From Parapristionchus giblindavisi (taxonomy: Eukaryota > Nematoda > Chromadorea > Rhabditida > Diplogasteridae): a stretch of DNA of 64,000 nucleotides. Below the pieces are notes generated by a model. It was not told where the DNA came from, searched no databases, and saw only the letters and a list, made by a program, of their open reading frames with translations. The stretch covers positions 21,856 through 85,855 of the forward strand of contig CALSFV010000497.1 of NCBI GenBank assembly GCA_943737045.1, read 5' to 3'. The first letter of the stretch is position 1, and each line of letters starts with the position of its first letter. The position numbers were made by a program, and so were the translations under genes. Shown one piece after another: positions 1 through 10,932 of the stretch.

Positions 1-150
1 TTTTCCATCTACTTTTCCAAGATTTTAAACATAAACATAAAAACGTTTCAGTCCTCGTTACCGGCGTCTCCATCGCACTCAATTAGACAGAGCTCAGAGT
101 TCCGTGGATCACAGATGTCTCTCGCTAGTTCGTGCGCTTTTTCGGTAATA

Positions 151-295
<145 letters not shown>

Positions 296-459
296 TCTCT
301 GATATTTCGAAACTTAAACTCTGCACTTGAAGTAGACTTGTAAGTCTACTTCAAGTTAAACGCAAGTCTACTTAAAGTGGTGTGGTATACTGTTATGCAT
401 TTCGTCAAATGTTCTTTCACTTTACAAAAAAAATATATTTAATAAATAAATAAATTCAG

Positions 460-3400
460 ACGTGCGATGACATGGACAAGGATCGACTAGCACGCGAGTT
501 GGATAATTGCCAGCGAAAGGTATTCATTAAGTTTATTCGTTTATTAGAGGCCTGAAAGCACGCAAAAGTTCCAACGGTCACACGTTTGCCTTTTCAAAAT
601 ACTACACGAAAACTAATTTTACTCTCCACTCTCGCAACACTCTCTTGTAGACAAAGAAAACGAGAGAGTATTGCCAGGGCGGAGGGTTTAAATTGAAAAA
701 AAGCGCTCCTTTAAAGCAAACCAAGTATAATAATGGTTTATTGTTAGCTAAAAAACATAAAAGTTGTAAAATTTTAAAAAAATTAAAAAAAATTAAAATT
801 TTAAGGCGAGTCAGCTGCAACGGTCGAATCAGAATTACGAATCCGTTATGGAGACGATCAAGAAACGAGTGGAAAGGATAGGGCGTGCAGTGGAACGACA
901 AGATCATATGACGGTAAGCATACTGTAATGTTGGGTTACGGTAGTAAGTATTCTGTAATGTTGGGTTACGGTAGTTTATAATGGTGGGTTACGGTAGTTT
1001 ACGGCACGATAGATTACTGTAGCATCGCAAATAGAATAGTTTAAATCACGTTAGAAAAATGTGTGACGAATTAATTGTATTACATCGCTTTTTTAAAAAT
1101 TTTACGATTTCGAAAAACTAATTTCGCGTAGAAAAAACGAAAGAACTCTTTCATTGTGACTAATCAATCATCCTTACTATTTTTGATTTCCACTAAAACG
1201 TTTTCTTTATTATTTTCTCTAAATGCACCGCTCAGTCTCTCTCGCAGACAAAAGCGAGAGAGCATTGCCAGAGAGCAGAGTTTCAAATTAGCTGACGGTG
1301 TTCCTTTAAACACAACAACAGTCGGAGAAATCATCACTAATACCATTAGAAAAAATGATAATGTCTATTTGTTTTGCATTTTAAATTGTTCATCTTGAGA
1401 AATCATACTTCGCAGGATCATTTATGTAGTTTGTATCCTAATTAATATTCTGCAGTCGGACGATTCATCCCGTCTGCGTGCGGAGGTTGACGCGCTTCTC
1501 TTGATGTGCGCCCGAGCGAGCACCGGAGGACTGAGAGTGACTGAGCCTGTGCAGGTAGGAGCTATAGGAGCTATAGAGCAGGAGCTATAGCGACACCCCG
1601 AGCTAATTGGAAACTCTCCGCTCTGGCCACACTCTCTCTCGCTTTCTTTGTCTACGAGAGAGTATTGCCAATGATGAGAGTAAAATTAGCTTGGGTGTGC
1701 CTTTAATGATATTACAAATAATAATATGTATTTTATACATTGAAGTGAATTTTGATTCTATTATTTTCCATTTCTGTTCGGTTTGCATGGAATATGTTTC
1801 AACTAATAGTCTAAGAAGCTGCGCGCCCTGATTATAACAGTTGTTTTAGCATTGTCATTGTAAAAAATGTAAATGTAATGTAAATTGCAAAATAATTATA
1901 ATCGCCTGTCATTTTCGACTATGTTTATCATGCGATAAATATCCCTTGCTTTGAAATTCGTGCGAAACGCGGAAAAGCTTTGATGAGCCAAACGTCATTA
2001 ACCAACTAATAAAACCGTGAAAAACTAAGAAAATTCTTGCTGATTTTTGACCTATTGACGTACCAATCAATCAATATATCGATCGATAATTGTAGATCGA
2101 CGGTCTTCAGCGACAACCATCGCTCGAGAGCGTCACCTCGCAACGATCATCCTTCTCCACGGCGTCCAAGACCAGCGGCGCTCTCGGATTCGGCGGCAAA
2201 GGCCAGAAGAAGAGCTGGGTAAGCGGGGGTCACAACCGATCGTGAACTGCAACGGTTACTGTAACTTATAGCATCGTAAACTGACTTTTTTCAGACAACA
2301 AACATAGACGTTCAGGTGCGGTGAGATCTAATTGTTGTGTAGTACATTGGTGTGTCTGGTGATTGGTCAATAGTGTGAAATATTGATTTGTAAATTACTA
2401 AATATCGATTGAAATGGGCGGAGTCTGATGAAAAAAATCATTGTTCGTGCTGAATATGTGATGAAATGTCACGCGAATTTGAATTTATTTCAGTTCCGAA
2501 GTTCGTTGACGAAAGCCTTTCACAAGGGCGGAAAGCATAAGAAGGAGGAGAAGTGAGTGGATATTTTATGATCATATCATTGGTAGTCTAGTTAGCATGT
2601 CAGTCGGGCATACTAGCACCATTTTATCTCAATATTTGTTGTGGAATTAGAGGAACAATCGCTTTATTTTTTCCTGAAATCTTATATCTTAAGCAATATT
2701 GAAATCTATTGTTTGCGTTTAAATTAGTATGGTGACAAAAAGAACAAAAATTAAAGATCAAAGATCAAAGATCAAGCCGTTTCAGGGATCCACACAACGA
2801 GCAGCAGACAGCCGTAACGCATCTGAAGAAGGAATTGGAGGAAAAGGAGACGGCGTTGTATGGCGTCAGAATGGATGCAGTCTCATCAGCCAATGAAGTT
2901 CAGAACCTGAGAGAGACTGTCCATCGACTCAAGGTGAGAGCAAAGATCAAAGATCAAAGATCAAAGATCAAGATCAAGATCAAAGATCAAATATCGACAA
3001 AAGACAAACGACCATACATTGCCCGGCTATGAAAGTTGAAAGATCAAAGACCAATTTCAGAGTGAGAATCAGCAGCTGAAATCGGAGATGCATTACATCA
3101 AGCAATGTCGTTCGAGGGCAAGCTCACGCGCCTCGATTCCCGTCGACGACGACATCTGCTACGACATTCCACCGTCGTCCAGCAGGTATTATATTATATT
3201 TTATTTATTTATTTATTTATTTATCGTACACCGCAAGTGTGTTTCAACAAGTGCAAAGTGTTCGAGTGCAAGAAAAAATATGTGAAAGAATAAATTTATT
3301 AAAAGAGAGGTGGATGGGGATTTATCTACGTGCACACGCATGCAACGACACTTGAAAATGAATATGATCAAAAGTAAACAGGTGATGATAATGACTTCAC

Positions 3401-6400
3401 TGTCTAGAAGAAAGAAATAAGTGAAAGTGAAAGGTGACTCGGGGCGGGGGGGGGGGGGTGGAAAGAATCTCCATACTTGATCAGTGGTCCCTATTGTGTA
3501 TTAGCATTCGTCGTCCTGTCTAAGTCTGTACACTGAGAAGAAATTCCCTAGTAACGTCTCTCTACGGAATTCTTCCCTCATATTCTTCCCTTATCTATAA
3601 GGGAAGAATTCCGTAGGGAGAATTTTCTAGGGAATAATTCCCTTATACACAAGGGTTTTTTTCTGTGGGTGTACTAGACACAATCGTTCGGAATGGAGAA
3701 ATTTCATGGCAACCCAGCTACGAAACACCCATTAGCTGATAAAGTTGTTCAATGTCAAAAATGTCAAAATGTACTAGACTTGCACCAGATTAGGAAACGT
3801 CTTCTTTGCAGGTCGTCCGCATCATCGAAGCGCAGCTCTGGCTGTGCCGCGGCCGTGCGTGTATCGGTAAACGTCGACCTGCACGGTCTCCTCACCACTA
3901 CCGTATCGCCCGATAATGAGATATCGATCGGATTCGTTGCTCTTCCCGCCAACGACGTTAGCTGGTCGCAGATGGACGCCCAACTCTTTGCGCTATTCCA
4001 GGTACTTAGCGACTTGGCCATTTACTTAAGGCGTAGTGATGTACTTATTACTTAAGTTAACTTATCCAATGACTTATGACTTAACGATGTTCTTAAGGAG
4101 TACTTAACCCGAATCGATCCGGAAAACTCCCTGGGTCTGCACGCATCGAAATCGGTGATTGGATACCAGATCGGAGAAGTGAGTGACATTTGCTTAGCGA
4201 CTAAGTCCGACCTTAACTTGACTTAGCAGCTTAACTTCACTTAGCGGCTAAGGCTGACCTTAACTTCTTGACTTAACTAAGTCCAACCTTAACTTATGTA
4301 TTATCTCTCCAGGTCTGTCGGAACATGCACAATCTCATTCCGCCGTCGAAAAAGCCCTACGAGACGGTTACGACGTCTTCAACGATACGGCTGTTCTTGA
4401 GAGGTACTTAACCACAGCGTTTCGAGAGCGGAATCTAGCGAGGCGACGAGAGAAAAAGAGAGACAACGCACGCGAGAGAGAGTGCAGACAGTTAGACACA
4501 CGCGACGCGACACGCGACGCATGCAAGAGCGCGGAGGAGGGAGACTCCGCCTCCCTGGCATTGATGCGCATTATTGGCATGTTGCCAAAAATTCTGTTTC
4601 CTCTTTCCCCACAGGGCTGAAACGCTGTGCTGAACTACTTAACTTAGTTACTTAACCTCAGTAACTTAACTTAATGACTTAATATCAGCGACTTAAATGG
4701 TGATTTAACGTTAGCGTAATTAACACAGCGAATTATTTAAAAGTAATGACCTTAACAGGTGCTGAACAGTCCGAAGTAGACTCGCTCGTTTTGAGTACGC
4801 TGTTTCCTCGAAAGATCATTGACACTCTACTCAAGGATCTCTACACTCATAGGAGACTACTACTGTGTGGAGCTACCGGAATTGGTGGGTACTTATTTAT
4901 GATCAGGGTTAGGTCCACAGCGACTTCATGAATTAGCTGGTGGTACTTAAGTGTACTTAGTGTACTTAGTGTACTTAACTAAGTTCACTGTGACTTAACT
5001 AAGTTCACTGTGACTTAAATAAGTTCACTGTGACTTAACTAAGTTCACTGTGACTTAACTAAGTGCACTGTGACTTAAGGCAAGTCGATGCTGGCCCGTC
5101 AGCTGGCTTCGCTGCTCTCCGCGCGTCTGGGTCTGAACGGAGAAGGTGTACATGATCTGAAAATCCCTGAAGACAACAAGGACGGAACTCTGGCTCAGGT
5201 ACTTAGTGGCTTATTCGATGAGTTAATGCTAAATGGAATGACTTACAATTAGTCGTTTCGTAATACTTAAATACCTTAAGTTAATCCCTAATCCATTAAG
5301 GTTGAACTCGAACTCGGCCGTCTTCTCGTCTCTGCCACACCATCGGTCATTCTCATTGACAACGCCCCTCGTTCTCGTCTCACTCTCATCTCGTCAGCCA
5401 TTACTTCGGTTAATCTGACCCCCGAATCCGGTCCTTACGTCATCTGCACGGTTAACCGGTTAGTTTGAATTTATCGATTGTTAAATACAGTATTCTAGCA
5501 CCAACAAGGTTTTAAACAGAGATTGGATTACGGCAACAAGTGATTGCGAGAGGTGGCATATCACTTTTTGGTTTCCCATAGGCCCATATTAATTAACCAG
5601 TTACCCAATTTTGTTAAAATCTTGCCACTTTAACCATGTTTTTATAGGGCTTGCCAACTGTCCGACTCTGTCATGAACAAGGCCTTCAAGCCGTTCATTG
5701 TGTCGCCCCGACTCGAGGGTGTCAAGGGATTCACTGGACTGTAAGTATGAGACTTAGTGGAATTAGTGGACTTAGTGGACTTACAAGGGAATGCCCTGAA
5801 GCCACACTCACCGATCAGCTCCAAATTTTTATTGGAGGTACATCTCATATAGGGATGATGTTTGGCGGTATCAGAAATTGCAAAGCTCTTCTTTGAAATT
5901 TTAAAATTTATTTAAAAATGGACAAAAAACAATGAAAACACTTTCAAAATCGATTTTTTGCAATCAAATTTGCATACCTGAATGCGTTAACCTTTCGCAA
6001 TTTGCATACGATGTTATGGTGCTACTTCTGATAAAGATGTGCACGCTGTAAATTATATCATCGATTTTTTAAAAATATTTTTAAAATTTCAAAGAAGAGC
6101 TTTGCAATTTCTGATACCGCCAAACCTCATCCCTATATGAGATGTACCTCCAGTAAAAATTTGGACCTGATCGGTGAGTGTGGCTTCAGGGCATTCCTTT
6201 GTTAGTGGACTTATGACTTAGTGCTTATGAAATGATTACTTATGACTTACCATTTAGGTATTTACCTTTGAGCCTTCAAAGGCACACCCTAAGCTAATAT
6301 TACTCTCCACATTGACAATACTCTCTCGTAGACAAAGAAAGCGGGAGAGTATGGCCAGAGTGAAGAGTTTTAAATTAGCTTGGGGTATAGCTTTAAGGTG

Positions 6401-7422
6401 TCCTACCATAAAATTACCTTTTACCGTAACCTTTAAGGTTCCTTCGACGTCGTCTCGCCGAGCAAGAGTACCGTACCTGTTCTACCGTACCCGCTGAGAT
6501 GCTTCAAGTCATCGATTACATGTCACTCGTACTGGCTGCAGTCAATGCGTTCATAGAGAAGGTATTAGCGATTATTTTATATTTTTTATCATCAAAAGCG
6601 ATTCTCGGAAGATTGAACGTCCTGATTTTCTTTCGCTTTCGATTTATTTCTGAAACATATTCCATTCGGTGACATAACTCAAAGTTCTTGCGTGTAGAGT
6701 TATCGTAATGCTTCCTTTAAAAATAATGAAAATTAGGATAAAAAATAATAAAGGCAAATTGAAGGCAAATTCCTTGGATGTTACCGTGGGACCGCGAACC
6801 TTCAGCAACTGCCCATTGAATGTAGAAGAGAGTCGACTGTGGTTCATCACCCTATGGAACGAGAACCTTGCGCCCTATATGGCTAAGGTCTCCAACGAAG
6901 GTACTTAATGACTTAATTACTTACTGTTAGAGTCATATGTGGGCGCGGACATGGGGGTGCCCGCTGTAAAAATAAGGCTTTTAGAAATTTTGTGGAAAAA
7001 TTTTGTGGGTCCTTGTAAAAAATGTCGTTTAGGTGAAATTTTTGAAAAAAAGTGAAGGCGCACTGTAAAATTAACCATTTTTCGTACGGATGTCCCCTGT
7101 AGACTCGAGCTCCAGATACCCCGCCCATGTATGGTTAGCGGGACTTAACCTAACTCTTCTCTTAAGGTGTCAAAGTACTCGGACGCTGTGGTGCCTTCGA
7201 CGATCCAACAGACGCGGTGTGCGATGCCTGGCCATGGGTCGAGGGACCTCCCGGAGAGGTAAATTATATTTTTGTAACTTGATCTTTGATCTTTGATCTT
7301 TCTAGAATGTTCTGGTGCCTCTGTCTACGATTTCGCAGCAGATCGTTCGTAAGGAGGAAAAAAACTTCAACGCTTACGACGCCCTAATGAAGATTCGCAA
7401 TACAAGCGCCGAAATATGCTAG
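460..7422 (+). CDS. unc-53: UNC-53 / neuron navigator (NAV) protein, 3' part of gene
   Basis: Exons 460-519, 806-913, 1456-1554, 2096-2218, 2494-2552, 2786-2933, 3061-3185, 3812-4001, 4098-4178, 4313-4403, 4759-4884, 5080-5198, 5301-5458, 5648-5740, 6438-6561, 6765-6900, 7167-7258 and 7306-7422 join with matching phases and encode 682 residues to a TAG stop. The 5' end lies outside the window. Visible parts are heptad-rich stretches (RLARELDNCQRK, ALYGVRMDAVSSANEVQNLR), a basic Ser-rich linker (KSWFRSSLTKAFHKG), a Walker A motif GATGIGKS split by an intron at 4885-5079, a Walker-B-like strand SVILIDN, and the conserved NAV tail (VTVGPRTFSNCPLNVEESRLW, DAWPWVEGPPGE). NAV/UNC-53 proteins are cytoskeletal regulators of cell and axon migration in the cytoplasm (family knowledge). 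Several introns consist of ACTTA words, and many 3' splice sites are TTAAG rather than TTTCAG. A possible 21-nt microexon is at 2295-2315. An AATAAA lies at 7883-7888. Family assignment is confident; the 6765 boundary is the least certain. Confidence 0.88.
608..718. mobile_element. Family A hairpin MITE, degenerate copy
   Basis: Family A is about 118 bp: TTAA, AGGCACACCCCAAGCTAATT, then arms built on CTCTCCGCTCTGGC and CTCTCTCG, and a perfect return arm to TTAA. This copy lacks the left end and abuts the unc-53 exon at 806. Confidence 0.7.
915..1025. repeat. Tandem GTTGGGTTACGGTAGT repeats
   Basis: Three imperfect units of about 36 bp in an unc-53 intron, built on TGTAATGTTGGGTTACGGTA, followed by TTACTGTAGC. 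These words are common in nematode intergenic DNA. Confidence 0.7.
1221..1310. mobile_element. Family A hairpin MITE, left-truncated
   Basis: Core hairpin CTCTCTCGCAGACAAAAGCG and the right end GTGTTCCTTTAA are kept; the left tip is diverged. Confidence 0.7.
1591..1706. mobile_element. Family A hairpin MITE
   Basis: Both arms are readable; the right TTAA is intact. It lies 36 bp after an unc-53 exon. Confidence 0.85.
2295..2315 (+). other. Candidate 21-nt in-frame microexon of unc-53
   Basis: It is preceded by TTTTTTCAG and followed by GTGCGG, and reads TTNIDVQ in phase 0. It would insert seven residues between KKSW and FRSSLTKAF without a frameshift. It could also be chance. RNA-seq junction reads would decide. 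Confidence 0.35.
3203..3256. repeat. (ATTT)n tail with TCGTACACCGCAAGTGTG
   Basis: Related to 12000-12040 and 38080-38130: a tetranucleotide run joined to a shared 30-base sequence. This is the form expected of 3' ends of non-LTR retroposons, though no body is visible. Confidence 0.45.
3533..3668. mobile_element. Foldback element K1
   Basis: Inverted arms around GGAATTCTTCCCTCATATTC, with ends CACTGAGAAGAAATTCCC and GGGTTTTTTTCTGTG. A second, interrupted copy is at 36993-37240. Confidence 0.75.
4930..5078. repeat. Intronic ACTTA and AAGTTCACTGTGACTTAACT tandem repeat
   Basis: Five imperfect 27-bp units fill the intron that splits the Walker A motif. The last unit runs into the CTTAAG acceptor. 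Confidence 0.8.
5785..6207. mobile_element. Foldback element I
   Basis: Long inverted arms: ATGCCCTGAAGCCACACTCA on the left is mirrored at 6174-6196. The centre lies near 5990. It occupies an unc-53 intron. Confidence 0.85.
6275..6396. mobile_element. Family A hairpin MITE
   Basis: Near-complete; left end TCAAAGGCACACC, right end GGTATAGCTTTAA. It is in the same unc-53 intron as element I. Confidence 0.85.
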
Positions 7423-8865
7423 ATTGATCTTTGTTCTTTGGTTTTGGTCTTTGATCCTTCATCGATTTTTTTCTGTTTCAACAACTTACCTCGCTTGATT
7501 CTAGTGTTATTTTCTTTGATTCGGCTCTTTACATTTAGTCACAAGCTCAATTGACGATTCACTTACTTCAAATATATCGCTTTCAATTTGATATTACTCA
7601 CACCAAAACGTATCTGTACAGAACCCTCTTTCTTTCTTTCTTATTTTTTCGTAACCACGCCCCTTTTCCATTTTTCTATTTTCCCATTTTTCCTGCTGCA
7701 ATTGCCCTGTAAGACAAGTCTACATATTCCGGTTTCCGCTCATTCATAATTGTGTTAGATTATTTCCTTACAATTTTCACATAGTTACCATACAGAAGAG
7801 TATACACGTTTTTTCCCATGCAAAATATGCTATCAGTTCATTTTTTCCCCATTCGTAGTCATAAATTCAACGAATTTTTGATAATAAAGTTCATACACTG
7901 AGCATTTTTGTTGCACATGTAGTAATCATACTTCACATGATCATTTATGTACTCGGGGTTTTGAATCTAATCAGAGGAATTTTAGAGGAAACTAGGGCTA
8001 AAATAGGCTTTAAAATCACTCTGATATTATCCAAATCGATTTGCCTGAGTGGGTTGTATTTGACAATAACAATAGAAGCAACACTGAGTCACATATGTGA
8101 AACAACGCAAGAAAAATCAAAAATTCGTTAAAAAGTAATATCTCATAAATCTTCATTCGTATTTCTTCGTTTGGACGATGTCATGTCGCATAAAATCAAA
8201 ATTCCATTTTACGGTCACTACCAAATTGTGTTTGTAAATGTTATTAAATTCACAAATTTAACAAATTCATTTGTGCAAAAATATTCAAGTTGATAAAGCT
8301 TCAAAACTTCAACAGCTACTCACAAGAAACATGTCTGAAAGTGCAAATTCATGAAAGTTGTTTGCAGCCTTCTATACACTCTTTTTGTGTACGGTAAATA
8401 AATAAAATAAATTAAAATTTTTTTTAGCAATTCATCACTGTCTCTGGTCTGAAATATCAATGGAAAATGATTCTCGTGTTTTACTTCACAGTGCTTGATT
8501 ATTGTTAGAAACGTAGTTCATTTCCAGAAAATTATTGTCTACACTGATTCATAAGTGTTTTGACTATTTGATTGGTCTATCCAACACCTTATTTTGACAA
8601 ATACCACAAGTTTTTGGATACACAACGCTTTTTAGAAATGCAGTATTTAAATTTTATAGTTTTATTACAAGGGGTTTATATAAGGTTTATTAGTCAGAAA
8701 AAAAAATTATTTGTCATAGTGCTTCTGACACCTGTGTTCCACCTCATTTTAGAATACATTGTTTCATGATAAATATTTAATTCCACGCGATAGTTTTGTT
8801 ACATGAAAATCCATTAATTTCAGAATAATTTCCTAATGAGACAATTGTTCCACCTTTAATTATGG
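7423..8865. other. AT-rich 3' UTR/intergenic stretch
   Basis: No convincing exon on either strand. It holds the unc-53 3' UTR, short T-rich runs and one 65-codon open frame at 8572-8769 without recognisable features, which I treat as chance. Confidence 0.5.
7883..7888 (+). promoter_or_regulatory. unc-53: Candidate polyadenylation signal of unc-53
   Basis: AATAAA about 460 nt after the unc-53 stop codon. It is the first perfect hexamer I noticed in this AT-rich stretch, so it may not be the one used. Confidence 0.35.
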
Positions 8866-8986
8866 TTAAAGGGAGCGTAATCTCACTCAATGGTCTCTTC
8901 GACGCGCAATGCTCTCTCGTTGTTAGAGAACAGAAAAATAGTGTGCGCAATGAAGAGACCATTGAGAGAGGTAACGCTCCCTTTAA
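8866..8986. mobile_element. Family B hairpin MITE
   Basis: Family B is about 121 bp: TTAA, AGGGAGCGTAACCTC, TCAATGGTCTCTTCGACG, a central TTGTTAGAGAACAGA, and a mirror arm to TTAA. This copy shares its right TTAA with the adjoining family A copy. Confidence 0.9.
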
Positions 8987-9103
8987 AGGGAGACCCCAAG
9001 CTAATTTGAAACTCTCCGCTCTGGCCACACTCTCTCGCTTTCTCTGTCTACGAGAGAGTATTGCCAATGCGGAGAGTAAAATTAGCTTGGGGTTTGCCTT
9101 TAA
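8983..9103. mobile_element. Family A hairpin MITE
   Basis: Well-preserved copy joined head to tail with a family B copy through one TTAA. Confidence 0.9.
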
Positions 9104-9264
9104 AATGGCGAGTGTTTTGTGTTTTGCTGTTAGCTATTTCTGGGATGATCATACCGACAGAAAGAAACAAACGGGTTATCAACAATCCTTATCGTGAATT
9201 GCTTCTTCTCTGGTGCTAATTTTAGCACACTGTTTTATGCCATCTACCTTCCTTGGTGACACAT

Positions 9265-9336
9265 GACTGCTTATCGCAATGGTAGCGCGTTCGACTCCAG
9301 ATCGAAAGGTTGGGCGTTCGATCCGCTCAGTGGTCA
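9265..9336 (+). tRNA. tRNA-Trp (anticodon CCA)
   Basis: A full cloverleaf can be drawn. The acceptor stem 9265-9271/9329-9335 pairs at all seven positions, two of them G-U. The D arm has three pairs plus one mismatch. The anticodon stem TTCGA/TCGAA (9290-9294/9302-9306) encloses loop CTCCAGA with anticodon CCA at 9297-9299. The T stem is GGGCG/CGCTC with loop TTCGATC. The discriminator is A, followed by a TTTT terminator. The A box TGGTAGCGCG matches tRNA-Trp. The D-stem mismatch leaves room for a recent pseudogene, but compensating pairs in the acceptor favour a structured RNA. A 3' half copy lies at 21222-21262. Confidence 0.8.
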
Positions 9337-9680
9337 GAATCTTTTGCCGATTTTTATAGCACAAGAATAGCCAGATTTGTGAGATTTTTAATCTAATTAT
9401 TATTTTCGTATGAAATAAGTTCTCCATCGATAATTACTTTTATTGAAAAAAACAAATTAGCATATCAAATGCGGGAATATCAAACAGTGAAGTAGACACG
9501 TTATTTAAAGCACTGCCAAAAAACAACAATGAACTTTCTATTGTATGCATTATTATGTATTTGCTACTCCGTACCAAGCCAGTTGAAGCATCAAATCGAA
9601 ATTAATATATGTACATGATATGGTATAGTGCAAGAAAATGTGCGATATACGTACAAACGATTACAATATTATTACAATAG

Positions 9681-9751
9681 GGTATCAGCACGCCCAGACT
9701 AATTCCCTTATAGTTAACGGCAATGGTTCTGTGCTAGATAAAGATCATTAA
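9681..9751. repeat. Short structured repeat, copy 1
   Basis: Shares CAGCACGCCCAGACTAAT and GGTTCTGTGCTAGATAAAG with 51908-51992. AGCAC and GTGCT can pair, closing a hairpin. Nature unknown. Confidence 0.5.
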
Positions 9752-9867
9752 ACGCAGACCCCAAGCTAATGTTACCTCCGCTTTGACAATACTCTCTCGT
9801 AGACAAACAACGCGAGAGAGTGTGACCAGAGCGGAGAGTTTCAAATTAGCTTGGGGTGTCACTTTAA
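9748..9867. mobile_element. Family A hairpin MITE
   Basis: Both TTAA ends present. It sits five bases from the stop codon of the 83-residue gene. Confidence 0.9.
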
Positions 9868-9872
9868 ATTGA

Positions 9873-10124
9873 TTACAATAGCTTGTGATCAGTACTTTGG
9901 GCGGCTTTGCGGTAGTGCACGATGACTTCTTCAAGCAACGATATGTACTCCTCGAGTAGGCCGATGACTGTAACTGTGTCGTGACGTTCGTGCTCCGACC
10001 ACTCGGTGTCACCGAATCTCGCCAAGTCCTCACGGTGCCTGGCCAGATCACGCTGCGCCTGCTGACATCTGATCTGCGCACGAAAATATTTCGACGTAAG
10101 ACGAGCGGATGTGTCGGTGTCCAT
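9873..10124 (-). CDS. Small predicted coiled-coil protein, 83 residues, family not recognised
   Basis: Single open exon from ATG at 10122-10124 to TAA at 9873-9875. The protein is highly charged and alpha-helical in character, with two heptad-like segments (QIRCQQAQRDLARHREDLAR and IGLLEEYISLLEEVIVHYRK) and no signal peptide or membrane span. The ATG is immediately preceded by TTTTAGC, a good nematode 3' splice site, so this is either a trans-spliced mono-exonic gene or the last exon of a longer gene. The stop lies five bases from the TTAA end of a family A element (9748-9867). It is divergent from the UGT gene starting at 10933. I do not recognise the family; a small subunit of a larger complex is possible. 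Confidence 0.55.
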   Translation of the reverse strand: MDTDTSARLTSKYFRAQIRCQQAQRDLARHREDLARFGDTEWSEHERHDTVTVIGLLEEYISLLEEVIVHYRKAAQSTDHKLL

Positions 10125-10131
10125 GCTAAAA
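10125..10131 (-). promoter_or_regulatory. 3' splice site directly upstream of a start codon (candidate trans-splice acceptor)
   Basis: On the - strand the motif TTTTAG is followed by one C and then the ATG of the 83-residue gene. No upstream donor exon was identified, so spliced-leader addition is the simplest reading. Confidence 0.4.
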
Positions 10132-10277
10132 TGAAATAAAAATTAATATTCTAATAAATATTGCAAATATAATTATGTAAGCAATATAACAAATAATATA
10201 AATATAATAATAAATATAATTATTGAAATTCCGATATAAATAATCGATCTTTTTCAGATGACTGCATTAAGCATTTA

Positions 10278-10437
10278 CCCTTAACGCGGATCTCCTGTAA
10301 ACGTGTGTGGATTTTTTTGTTTTCGCGCTCAGTTAGTCAAGTCGAACAAAAATTCGAACAAACAGGCAAAAAAATGTCCTGTGCAAAAAGGTTCTTATTT
10401 TCATACACTTTTACAGGAGATACGTGATAAATAATGA
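10278..10437. mobile_element. Foldback element J1
   Basis: Ends ACGCGGATCTCCTGTAAA and TTTTACAGGAGATACGTG are inverted. One end recurs at 45675-45725. Confidence 0.7.
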
Positions 10438-10932
10438 TTCTCTTACAATCACTAAACAATGGAACAATAATTAATCTGAGGATCGTAAAGAAGTTAATAG
10501 CAGATTCATGAAACATACATTGATATCGATAAGATGCAATAGCCTAGTAACTTCATAGAGAGGAGGACTAGCTGCCAGCCGGTCACGTGTTCCTCTGTCT
10601 CGACTGTGTTGTCCACTGCACCACCATCGATCTGCACGCTATGACCACCCAGAGAGTGTTATTGGTTGAGAGACGATAGACGACTAGAGATAGGCGATAG
10701 TGCACACAACTCGGAGAGAGTACAGACGGGCAGAGTGGACTAGAGAGTGGAGGATAGTGAGAGAGTGTGCGAAATGAAGCACGAAAGCGGTCTTGCAGGC
10801 CTGGTTTTGCACGATTTCAGTTTGCGATAGACTAAACTTGTCGCATTTTACGTTGTTTAGATACGAAACTTCTGTTTGGTATAAGTTTGTTCGTGAACTA
10901 GTTCTTAATACTTCGATGTGCCCTCTTTTCAG
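10438..10932. other. UGT 5' flank
   Basis: Non-coding stretch with GAGAG-rich sequence at 10640-10770. It presumably contains the promoter of the UGT at 10933; no specific motif can be assigned. Confidence 0.35.
10927..10932 (+). promoter_or_regulatory. TTTCAG directly abutting the UGT start codon (candidate trans-splice acceptor)
   Basis: The pyrimidine-rich motif CTCTTTTCAG ends exactly at the base before ATG 10933. It is typical of nematode trans-spliced genes. An untranslated 5' exon is the alternative. Confidence 0.5.

Noticed and set aside
8572..8769. 65-residue hydrophobic frame
   Set aside because: AT-rich chance frame, no splice, start or homology support.
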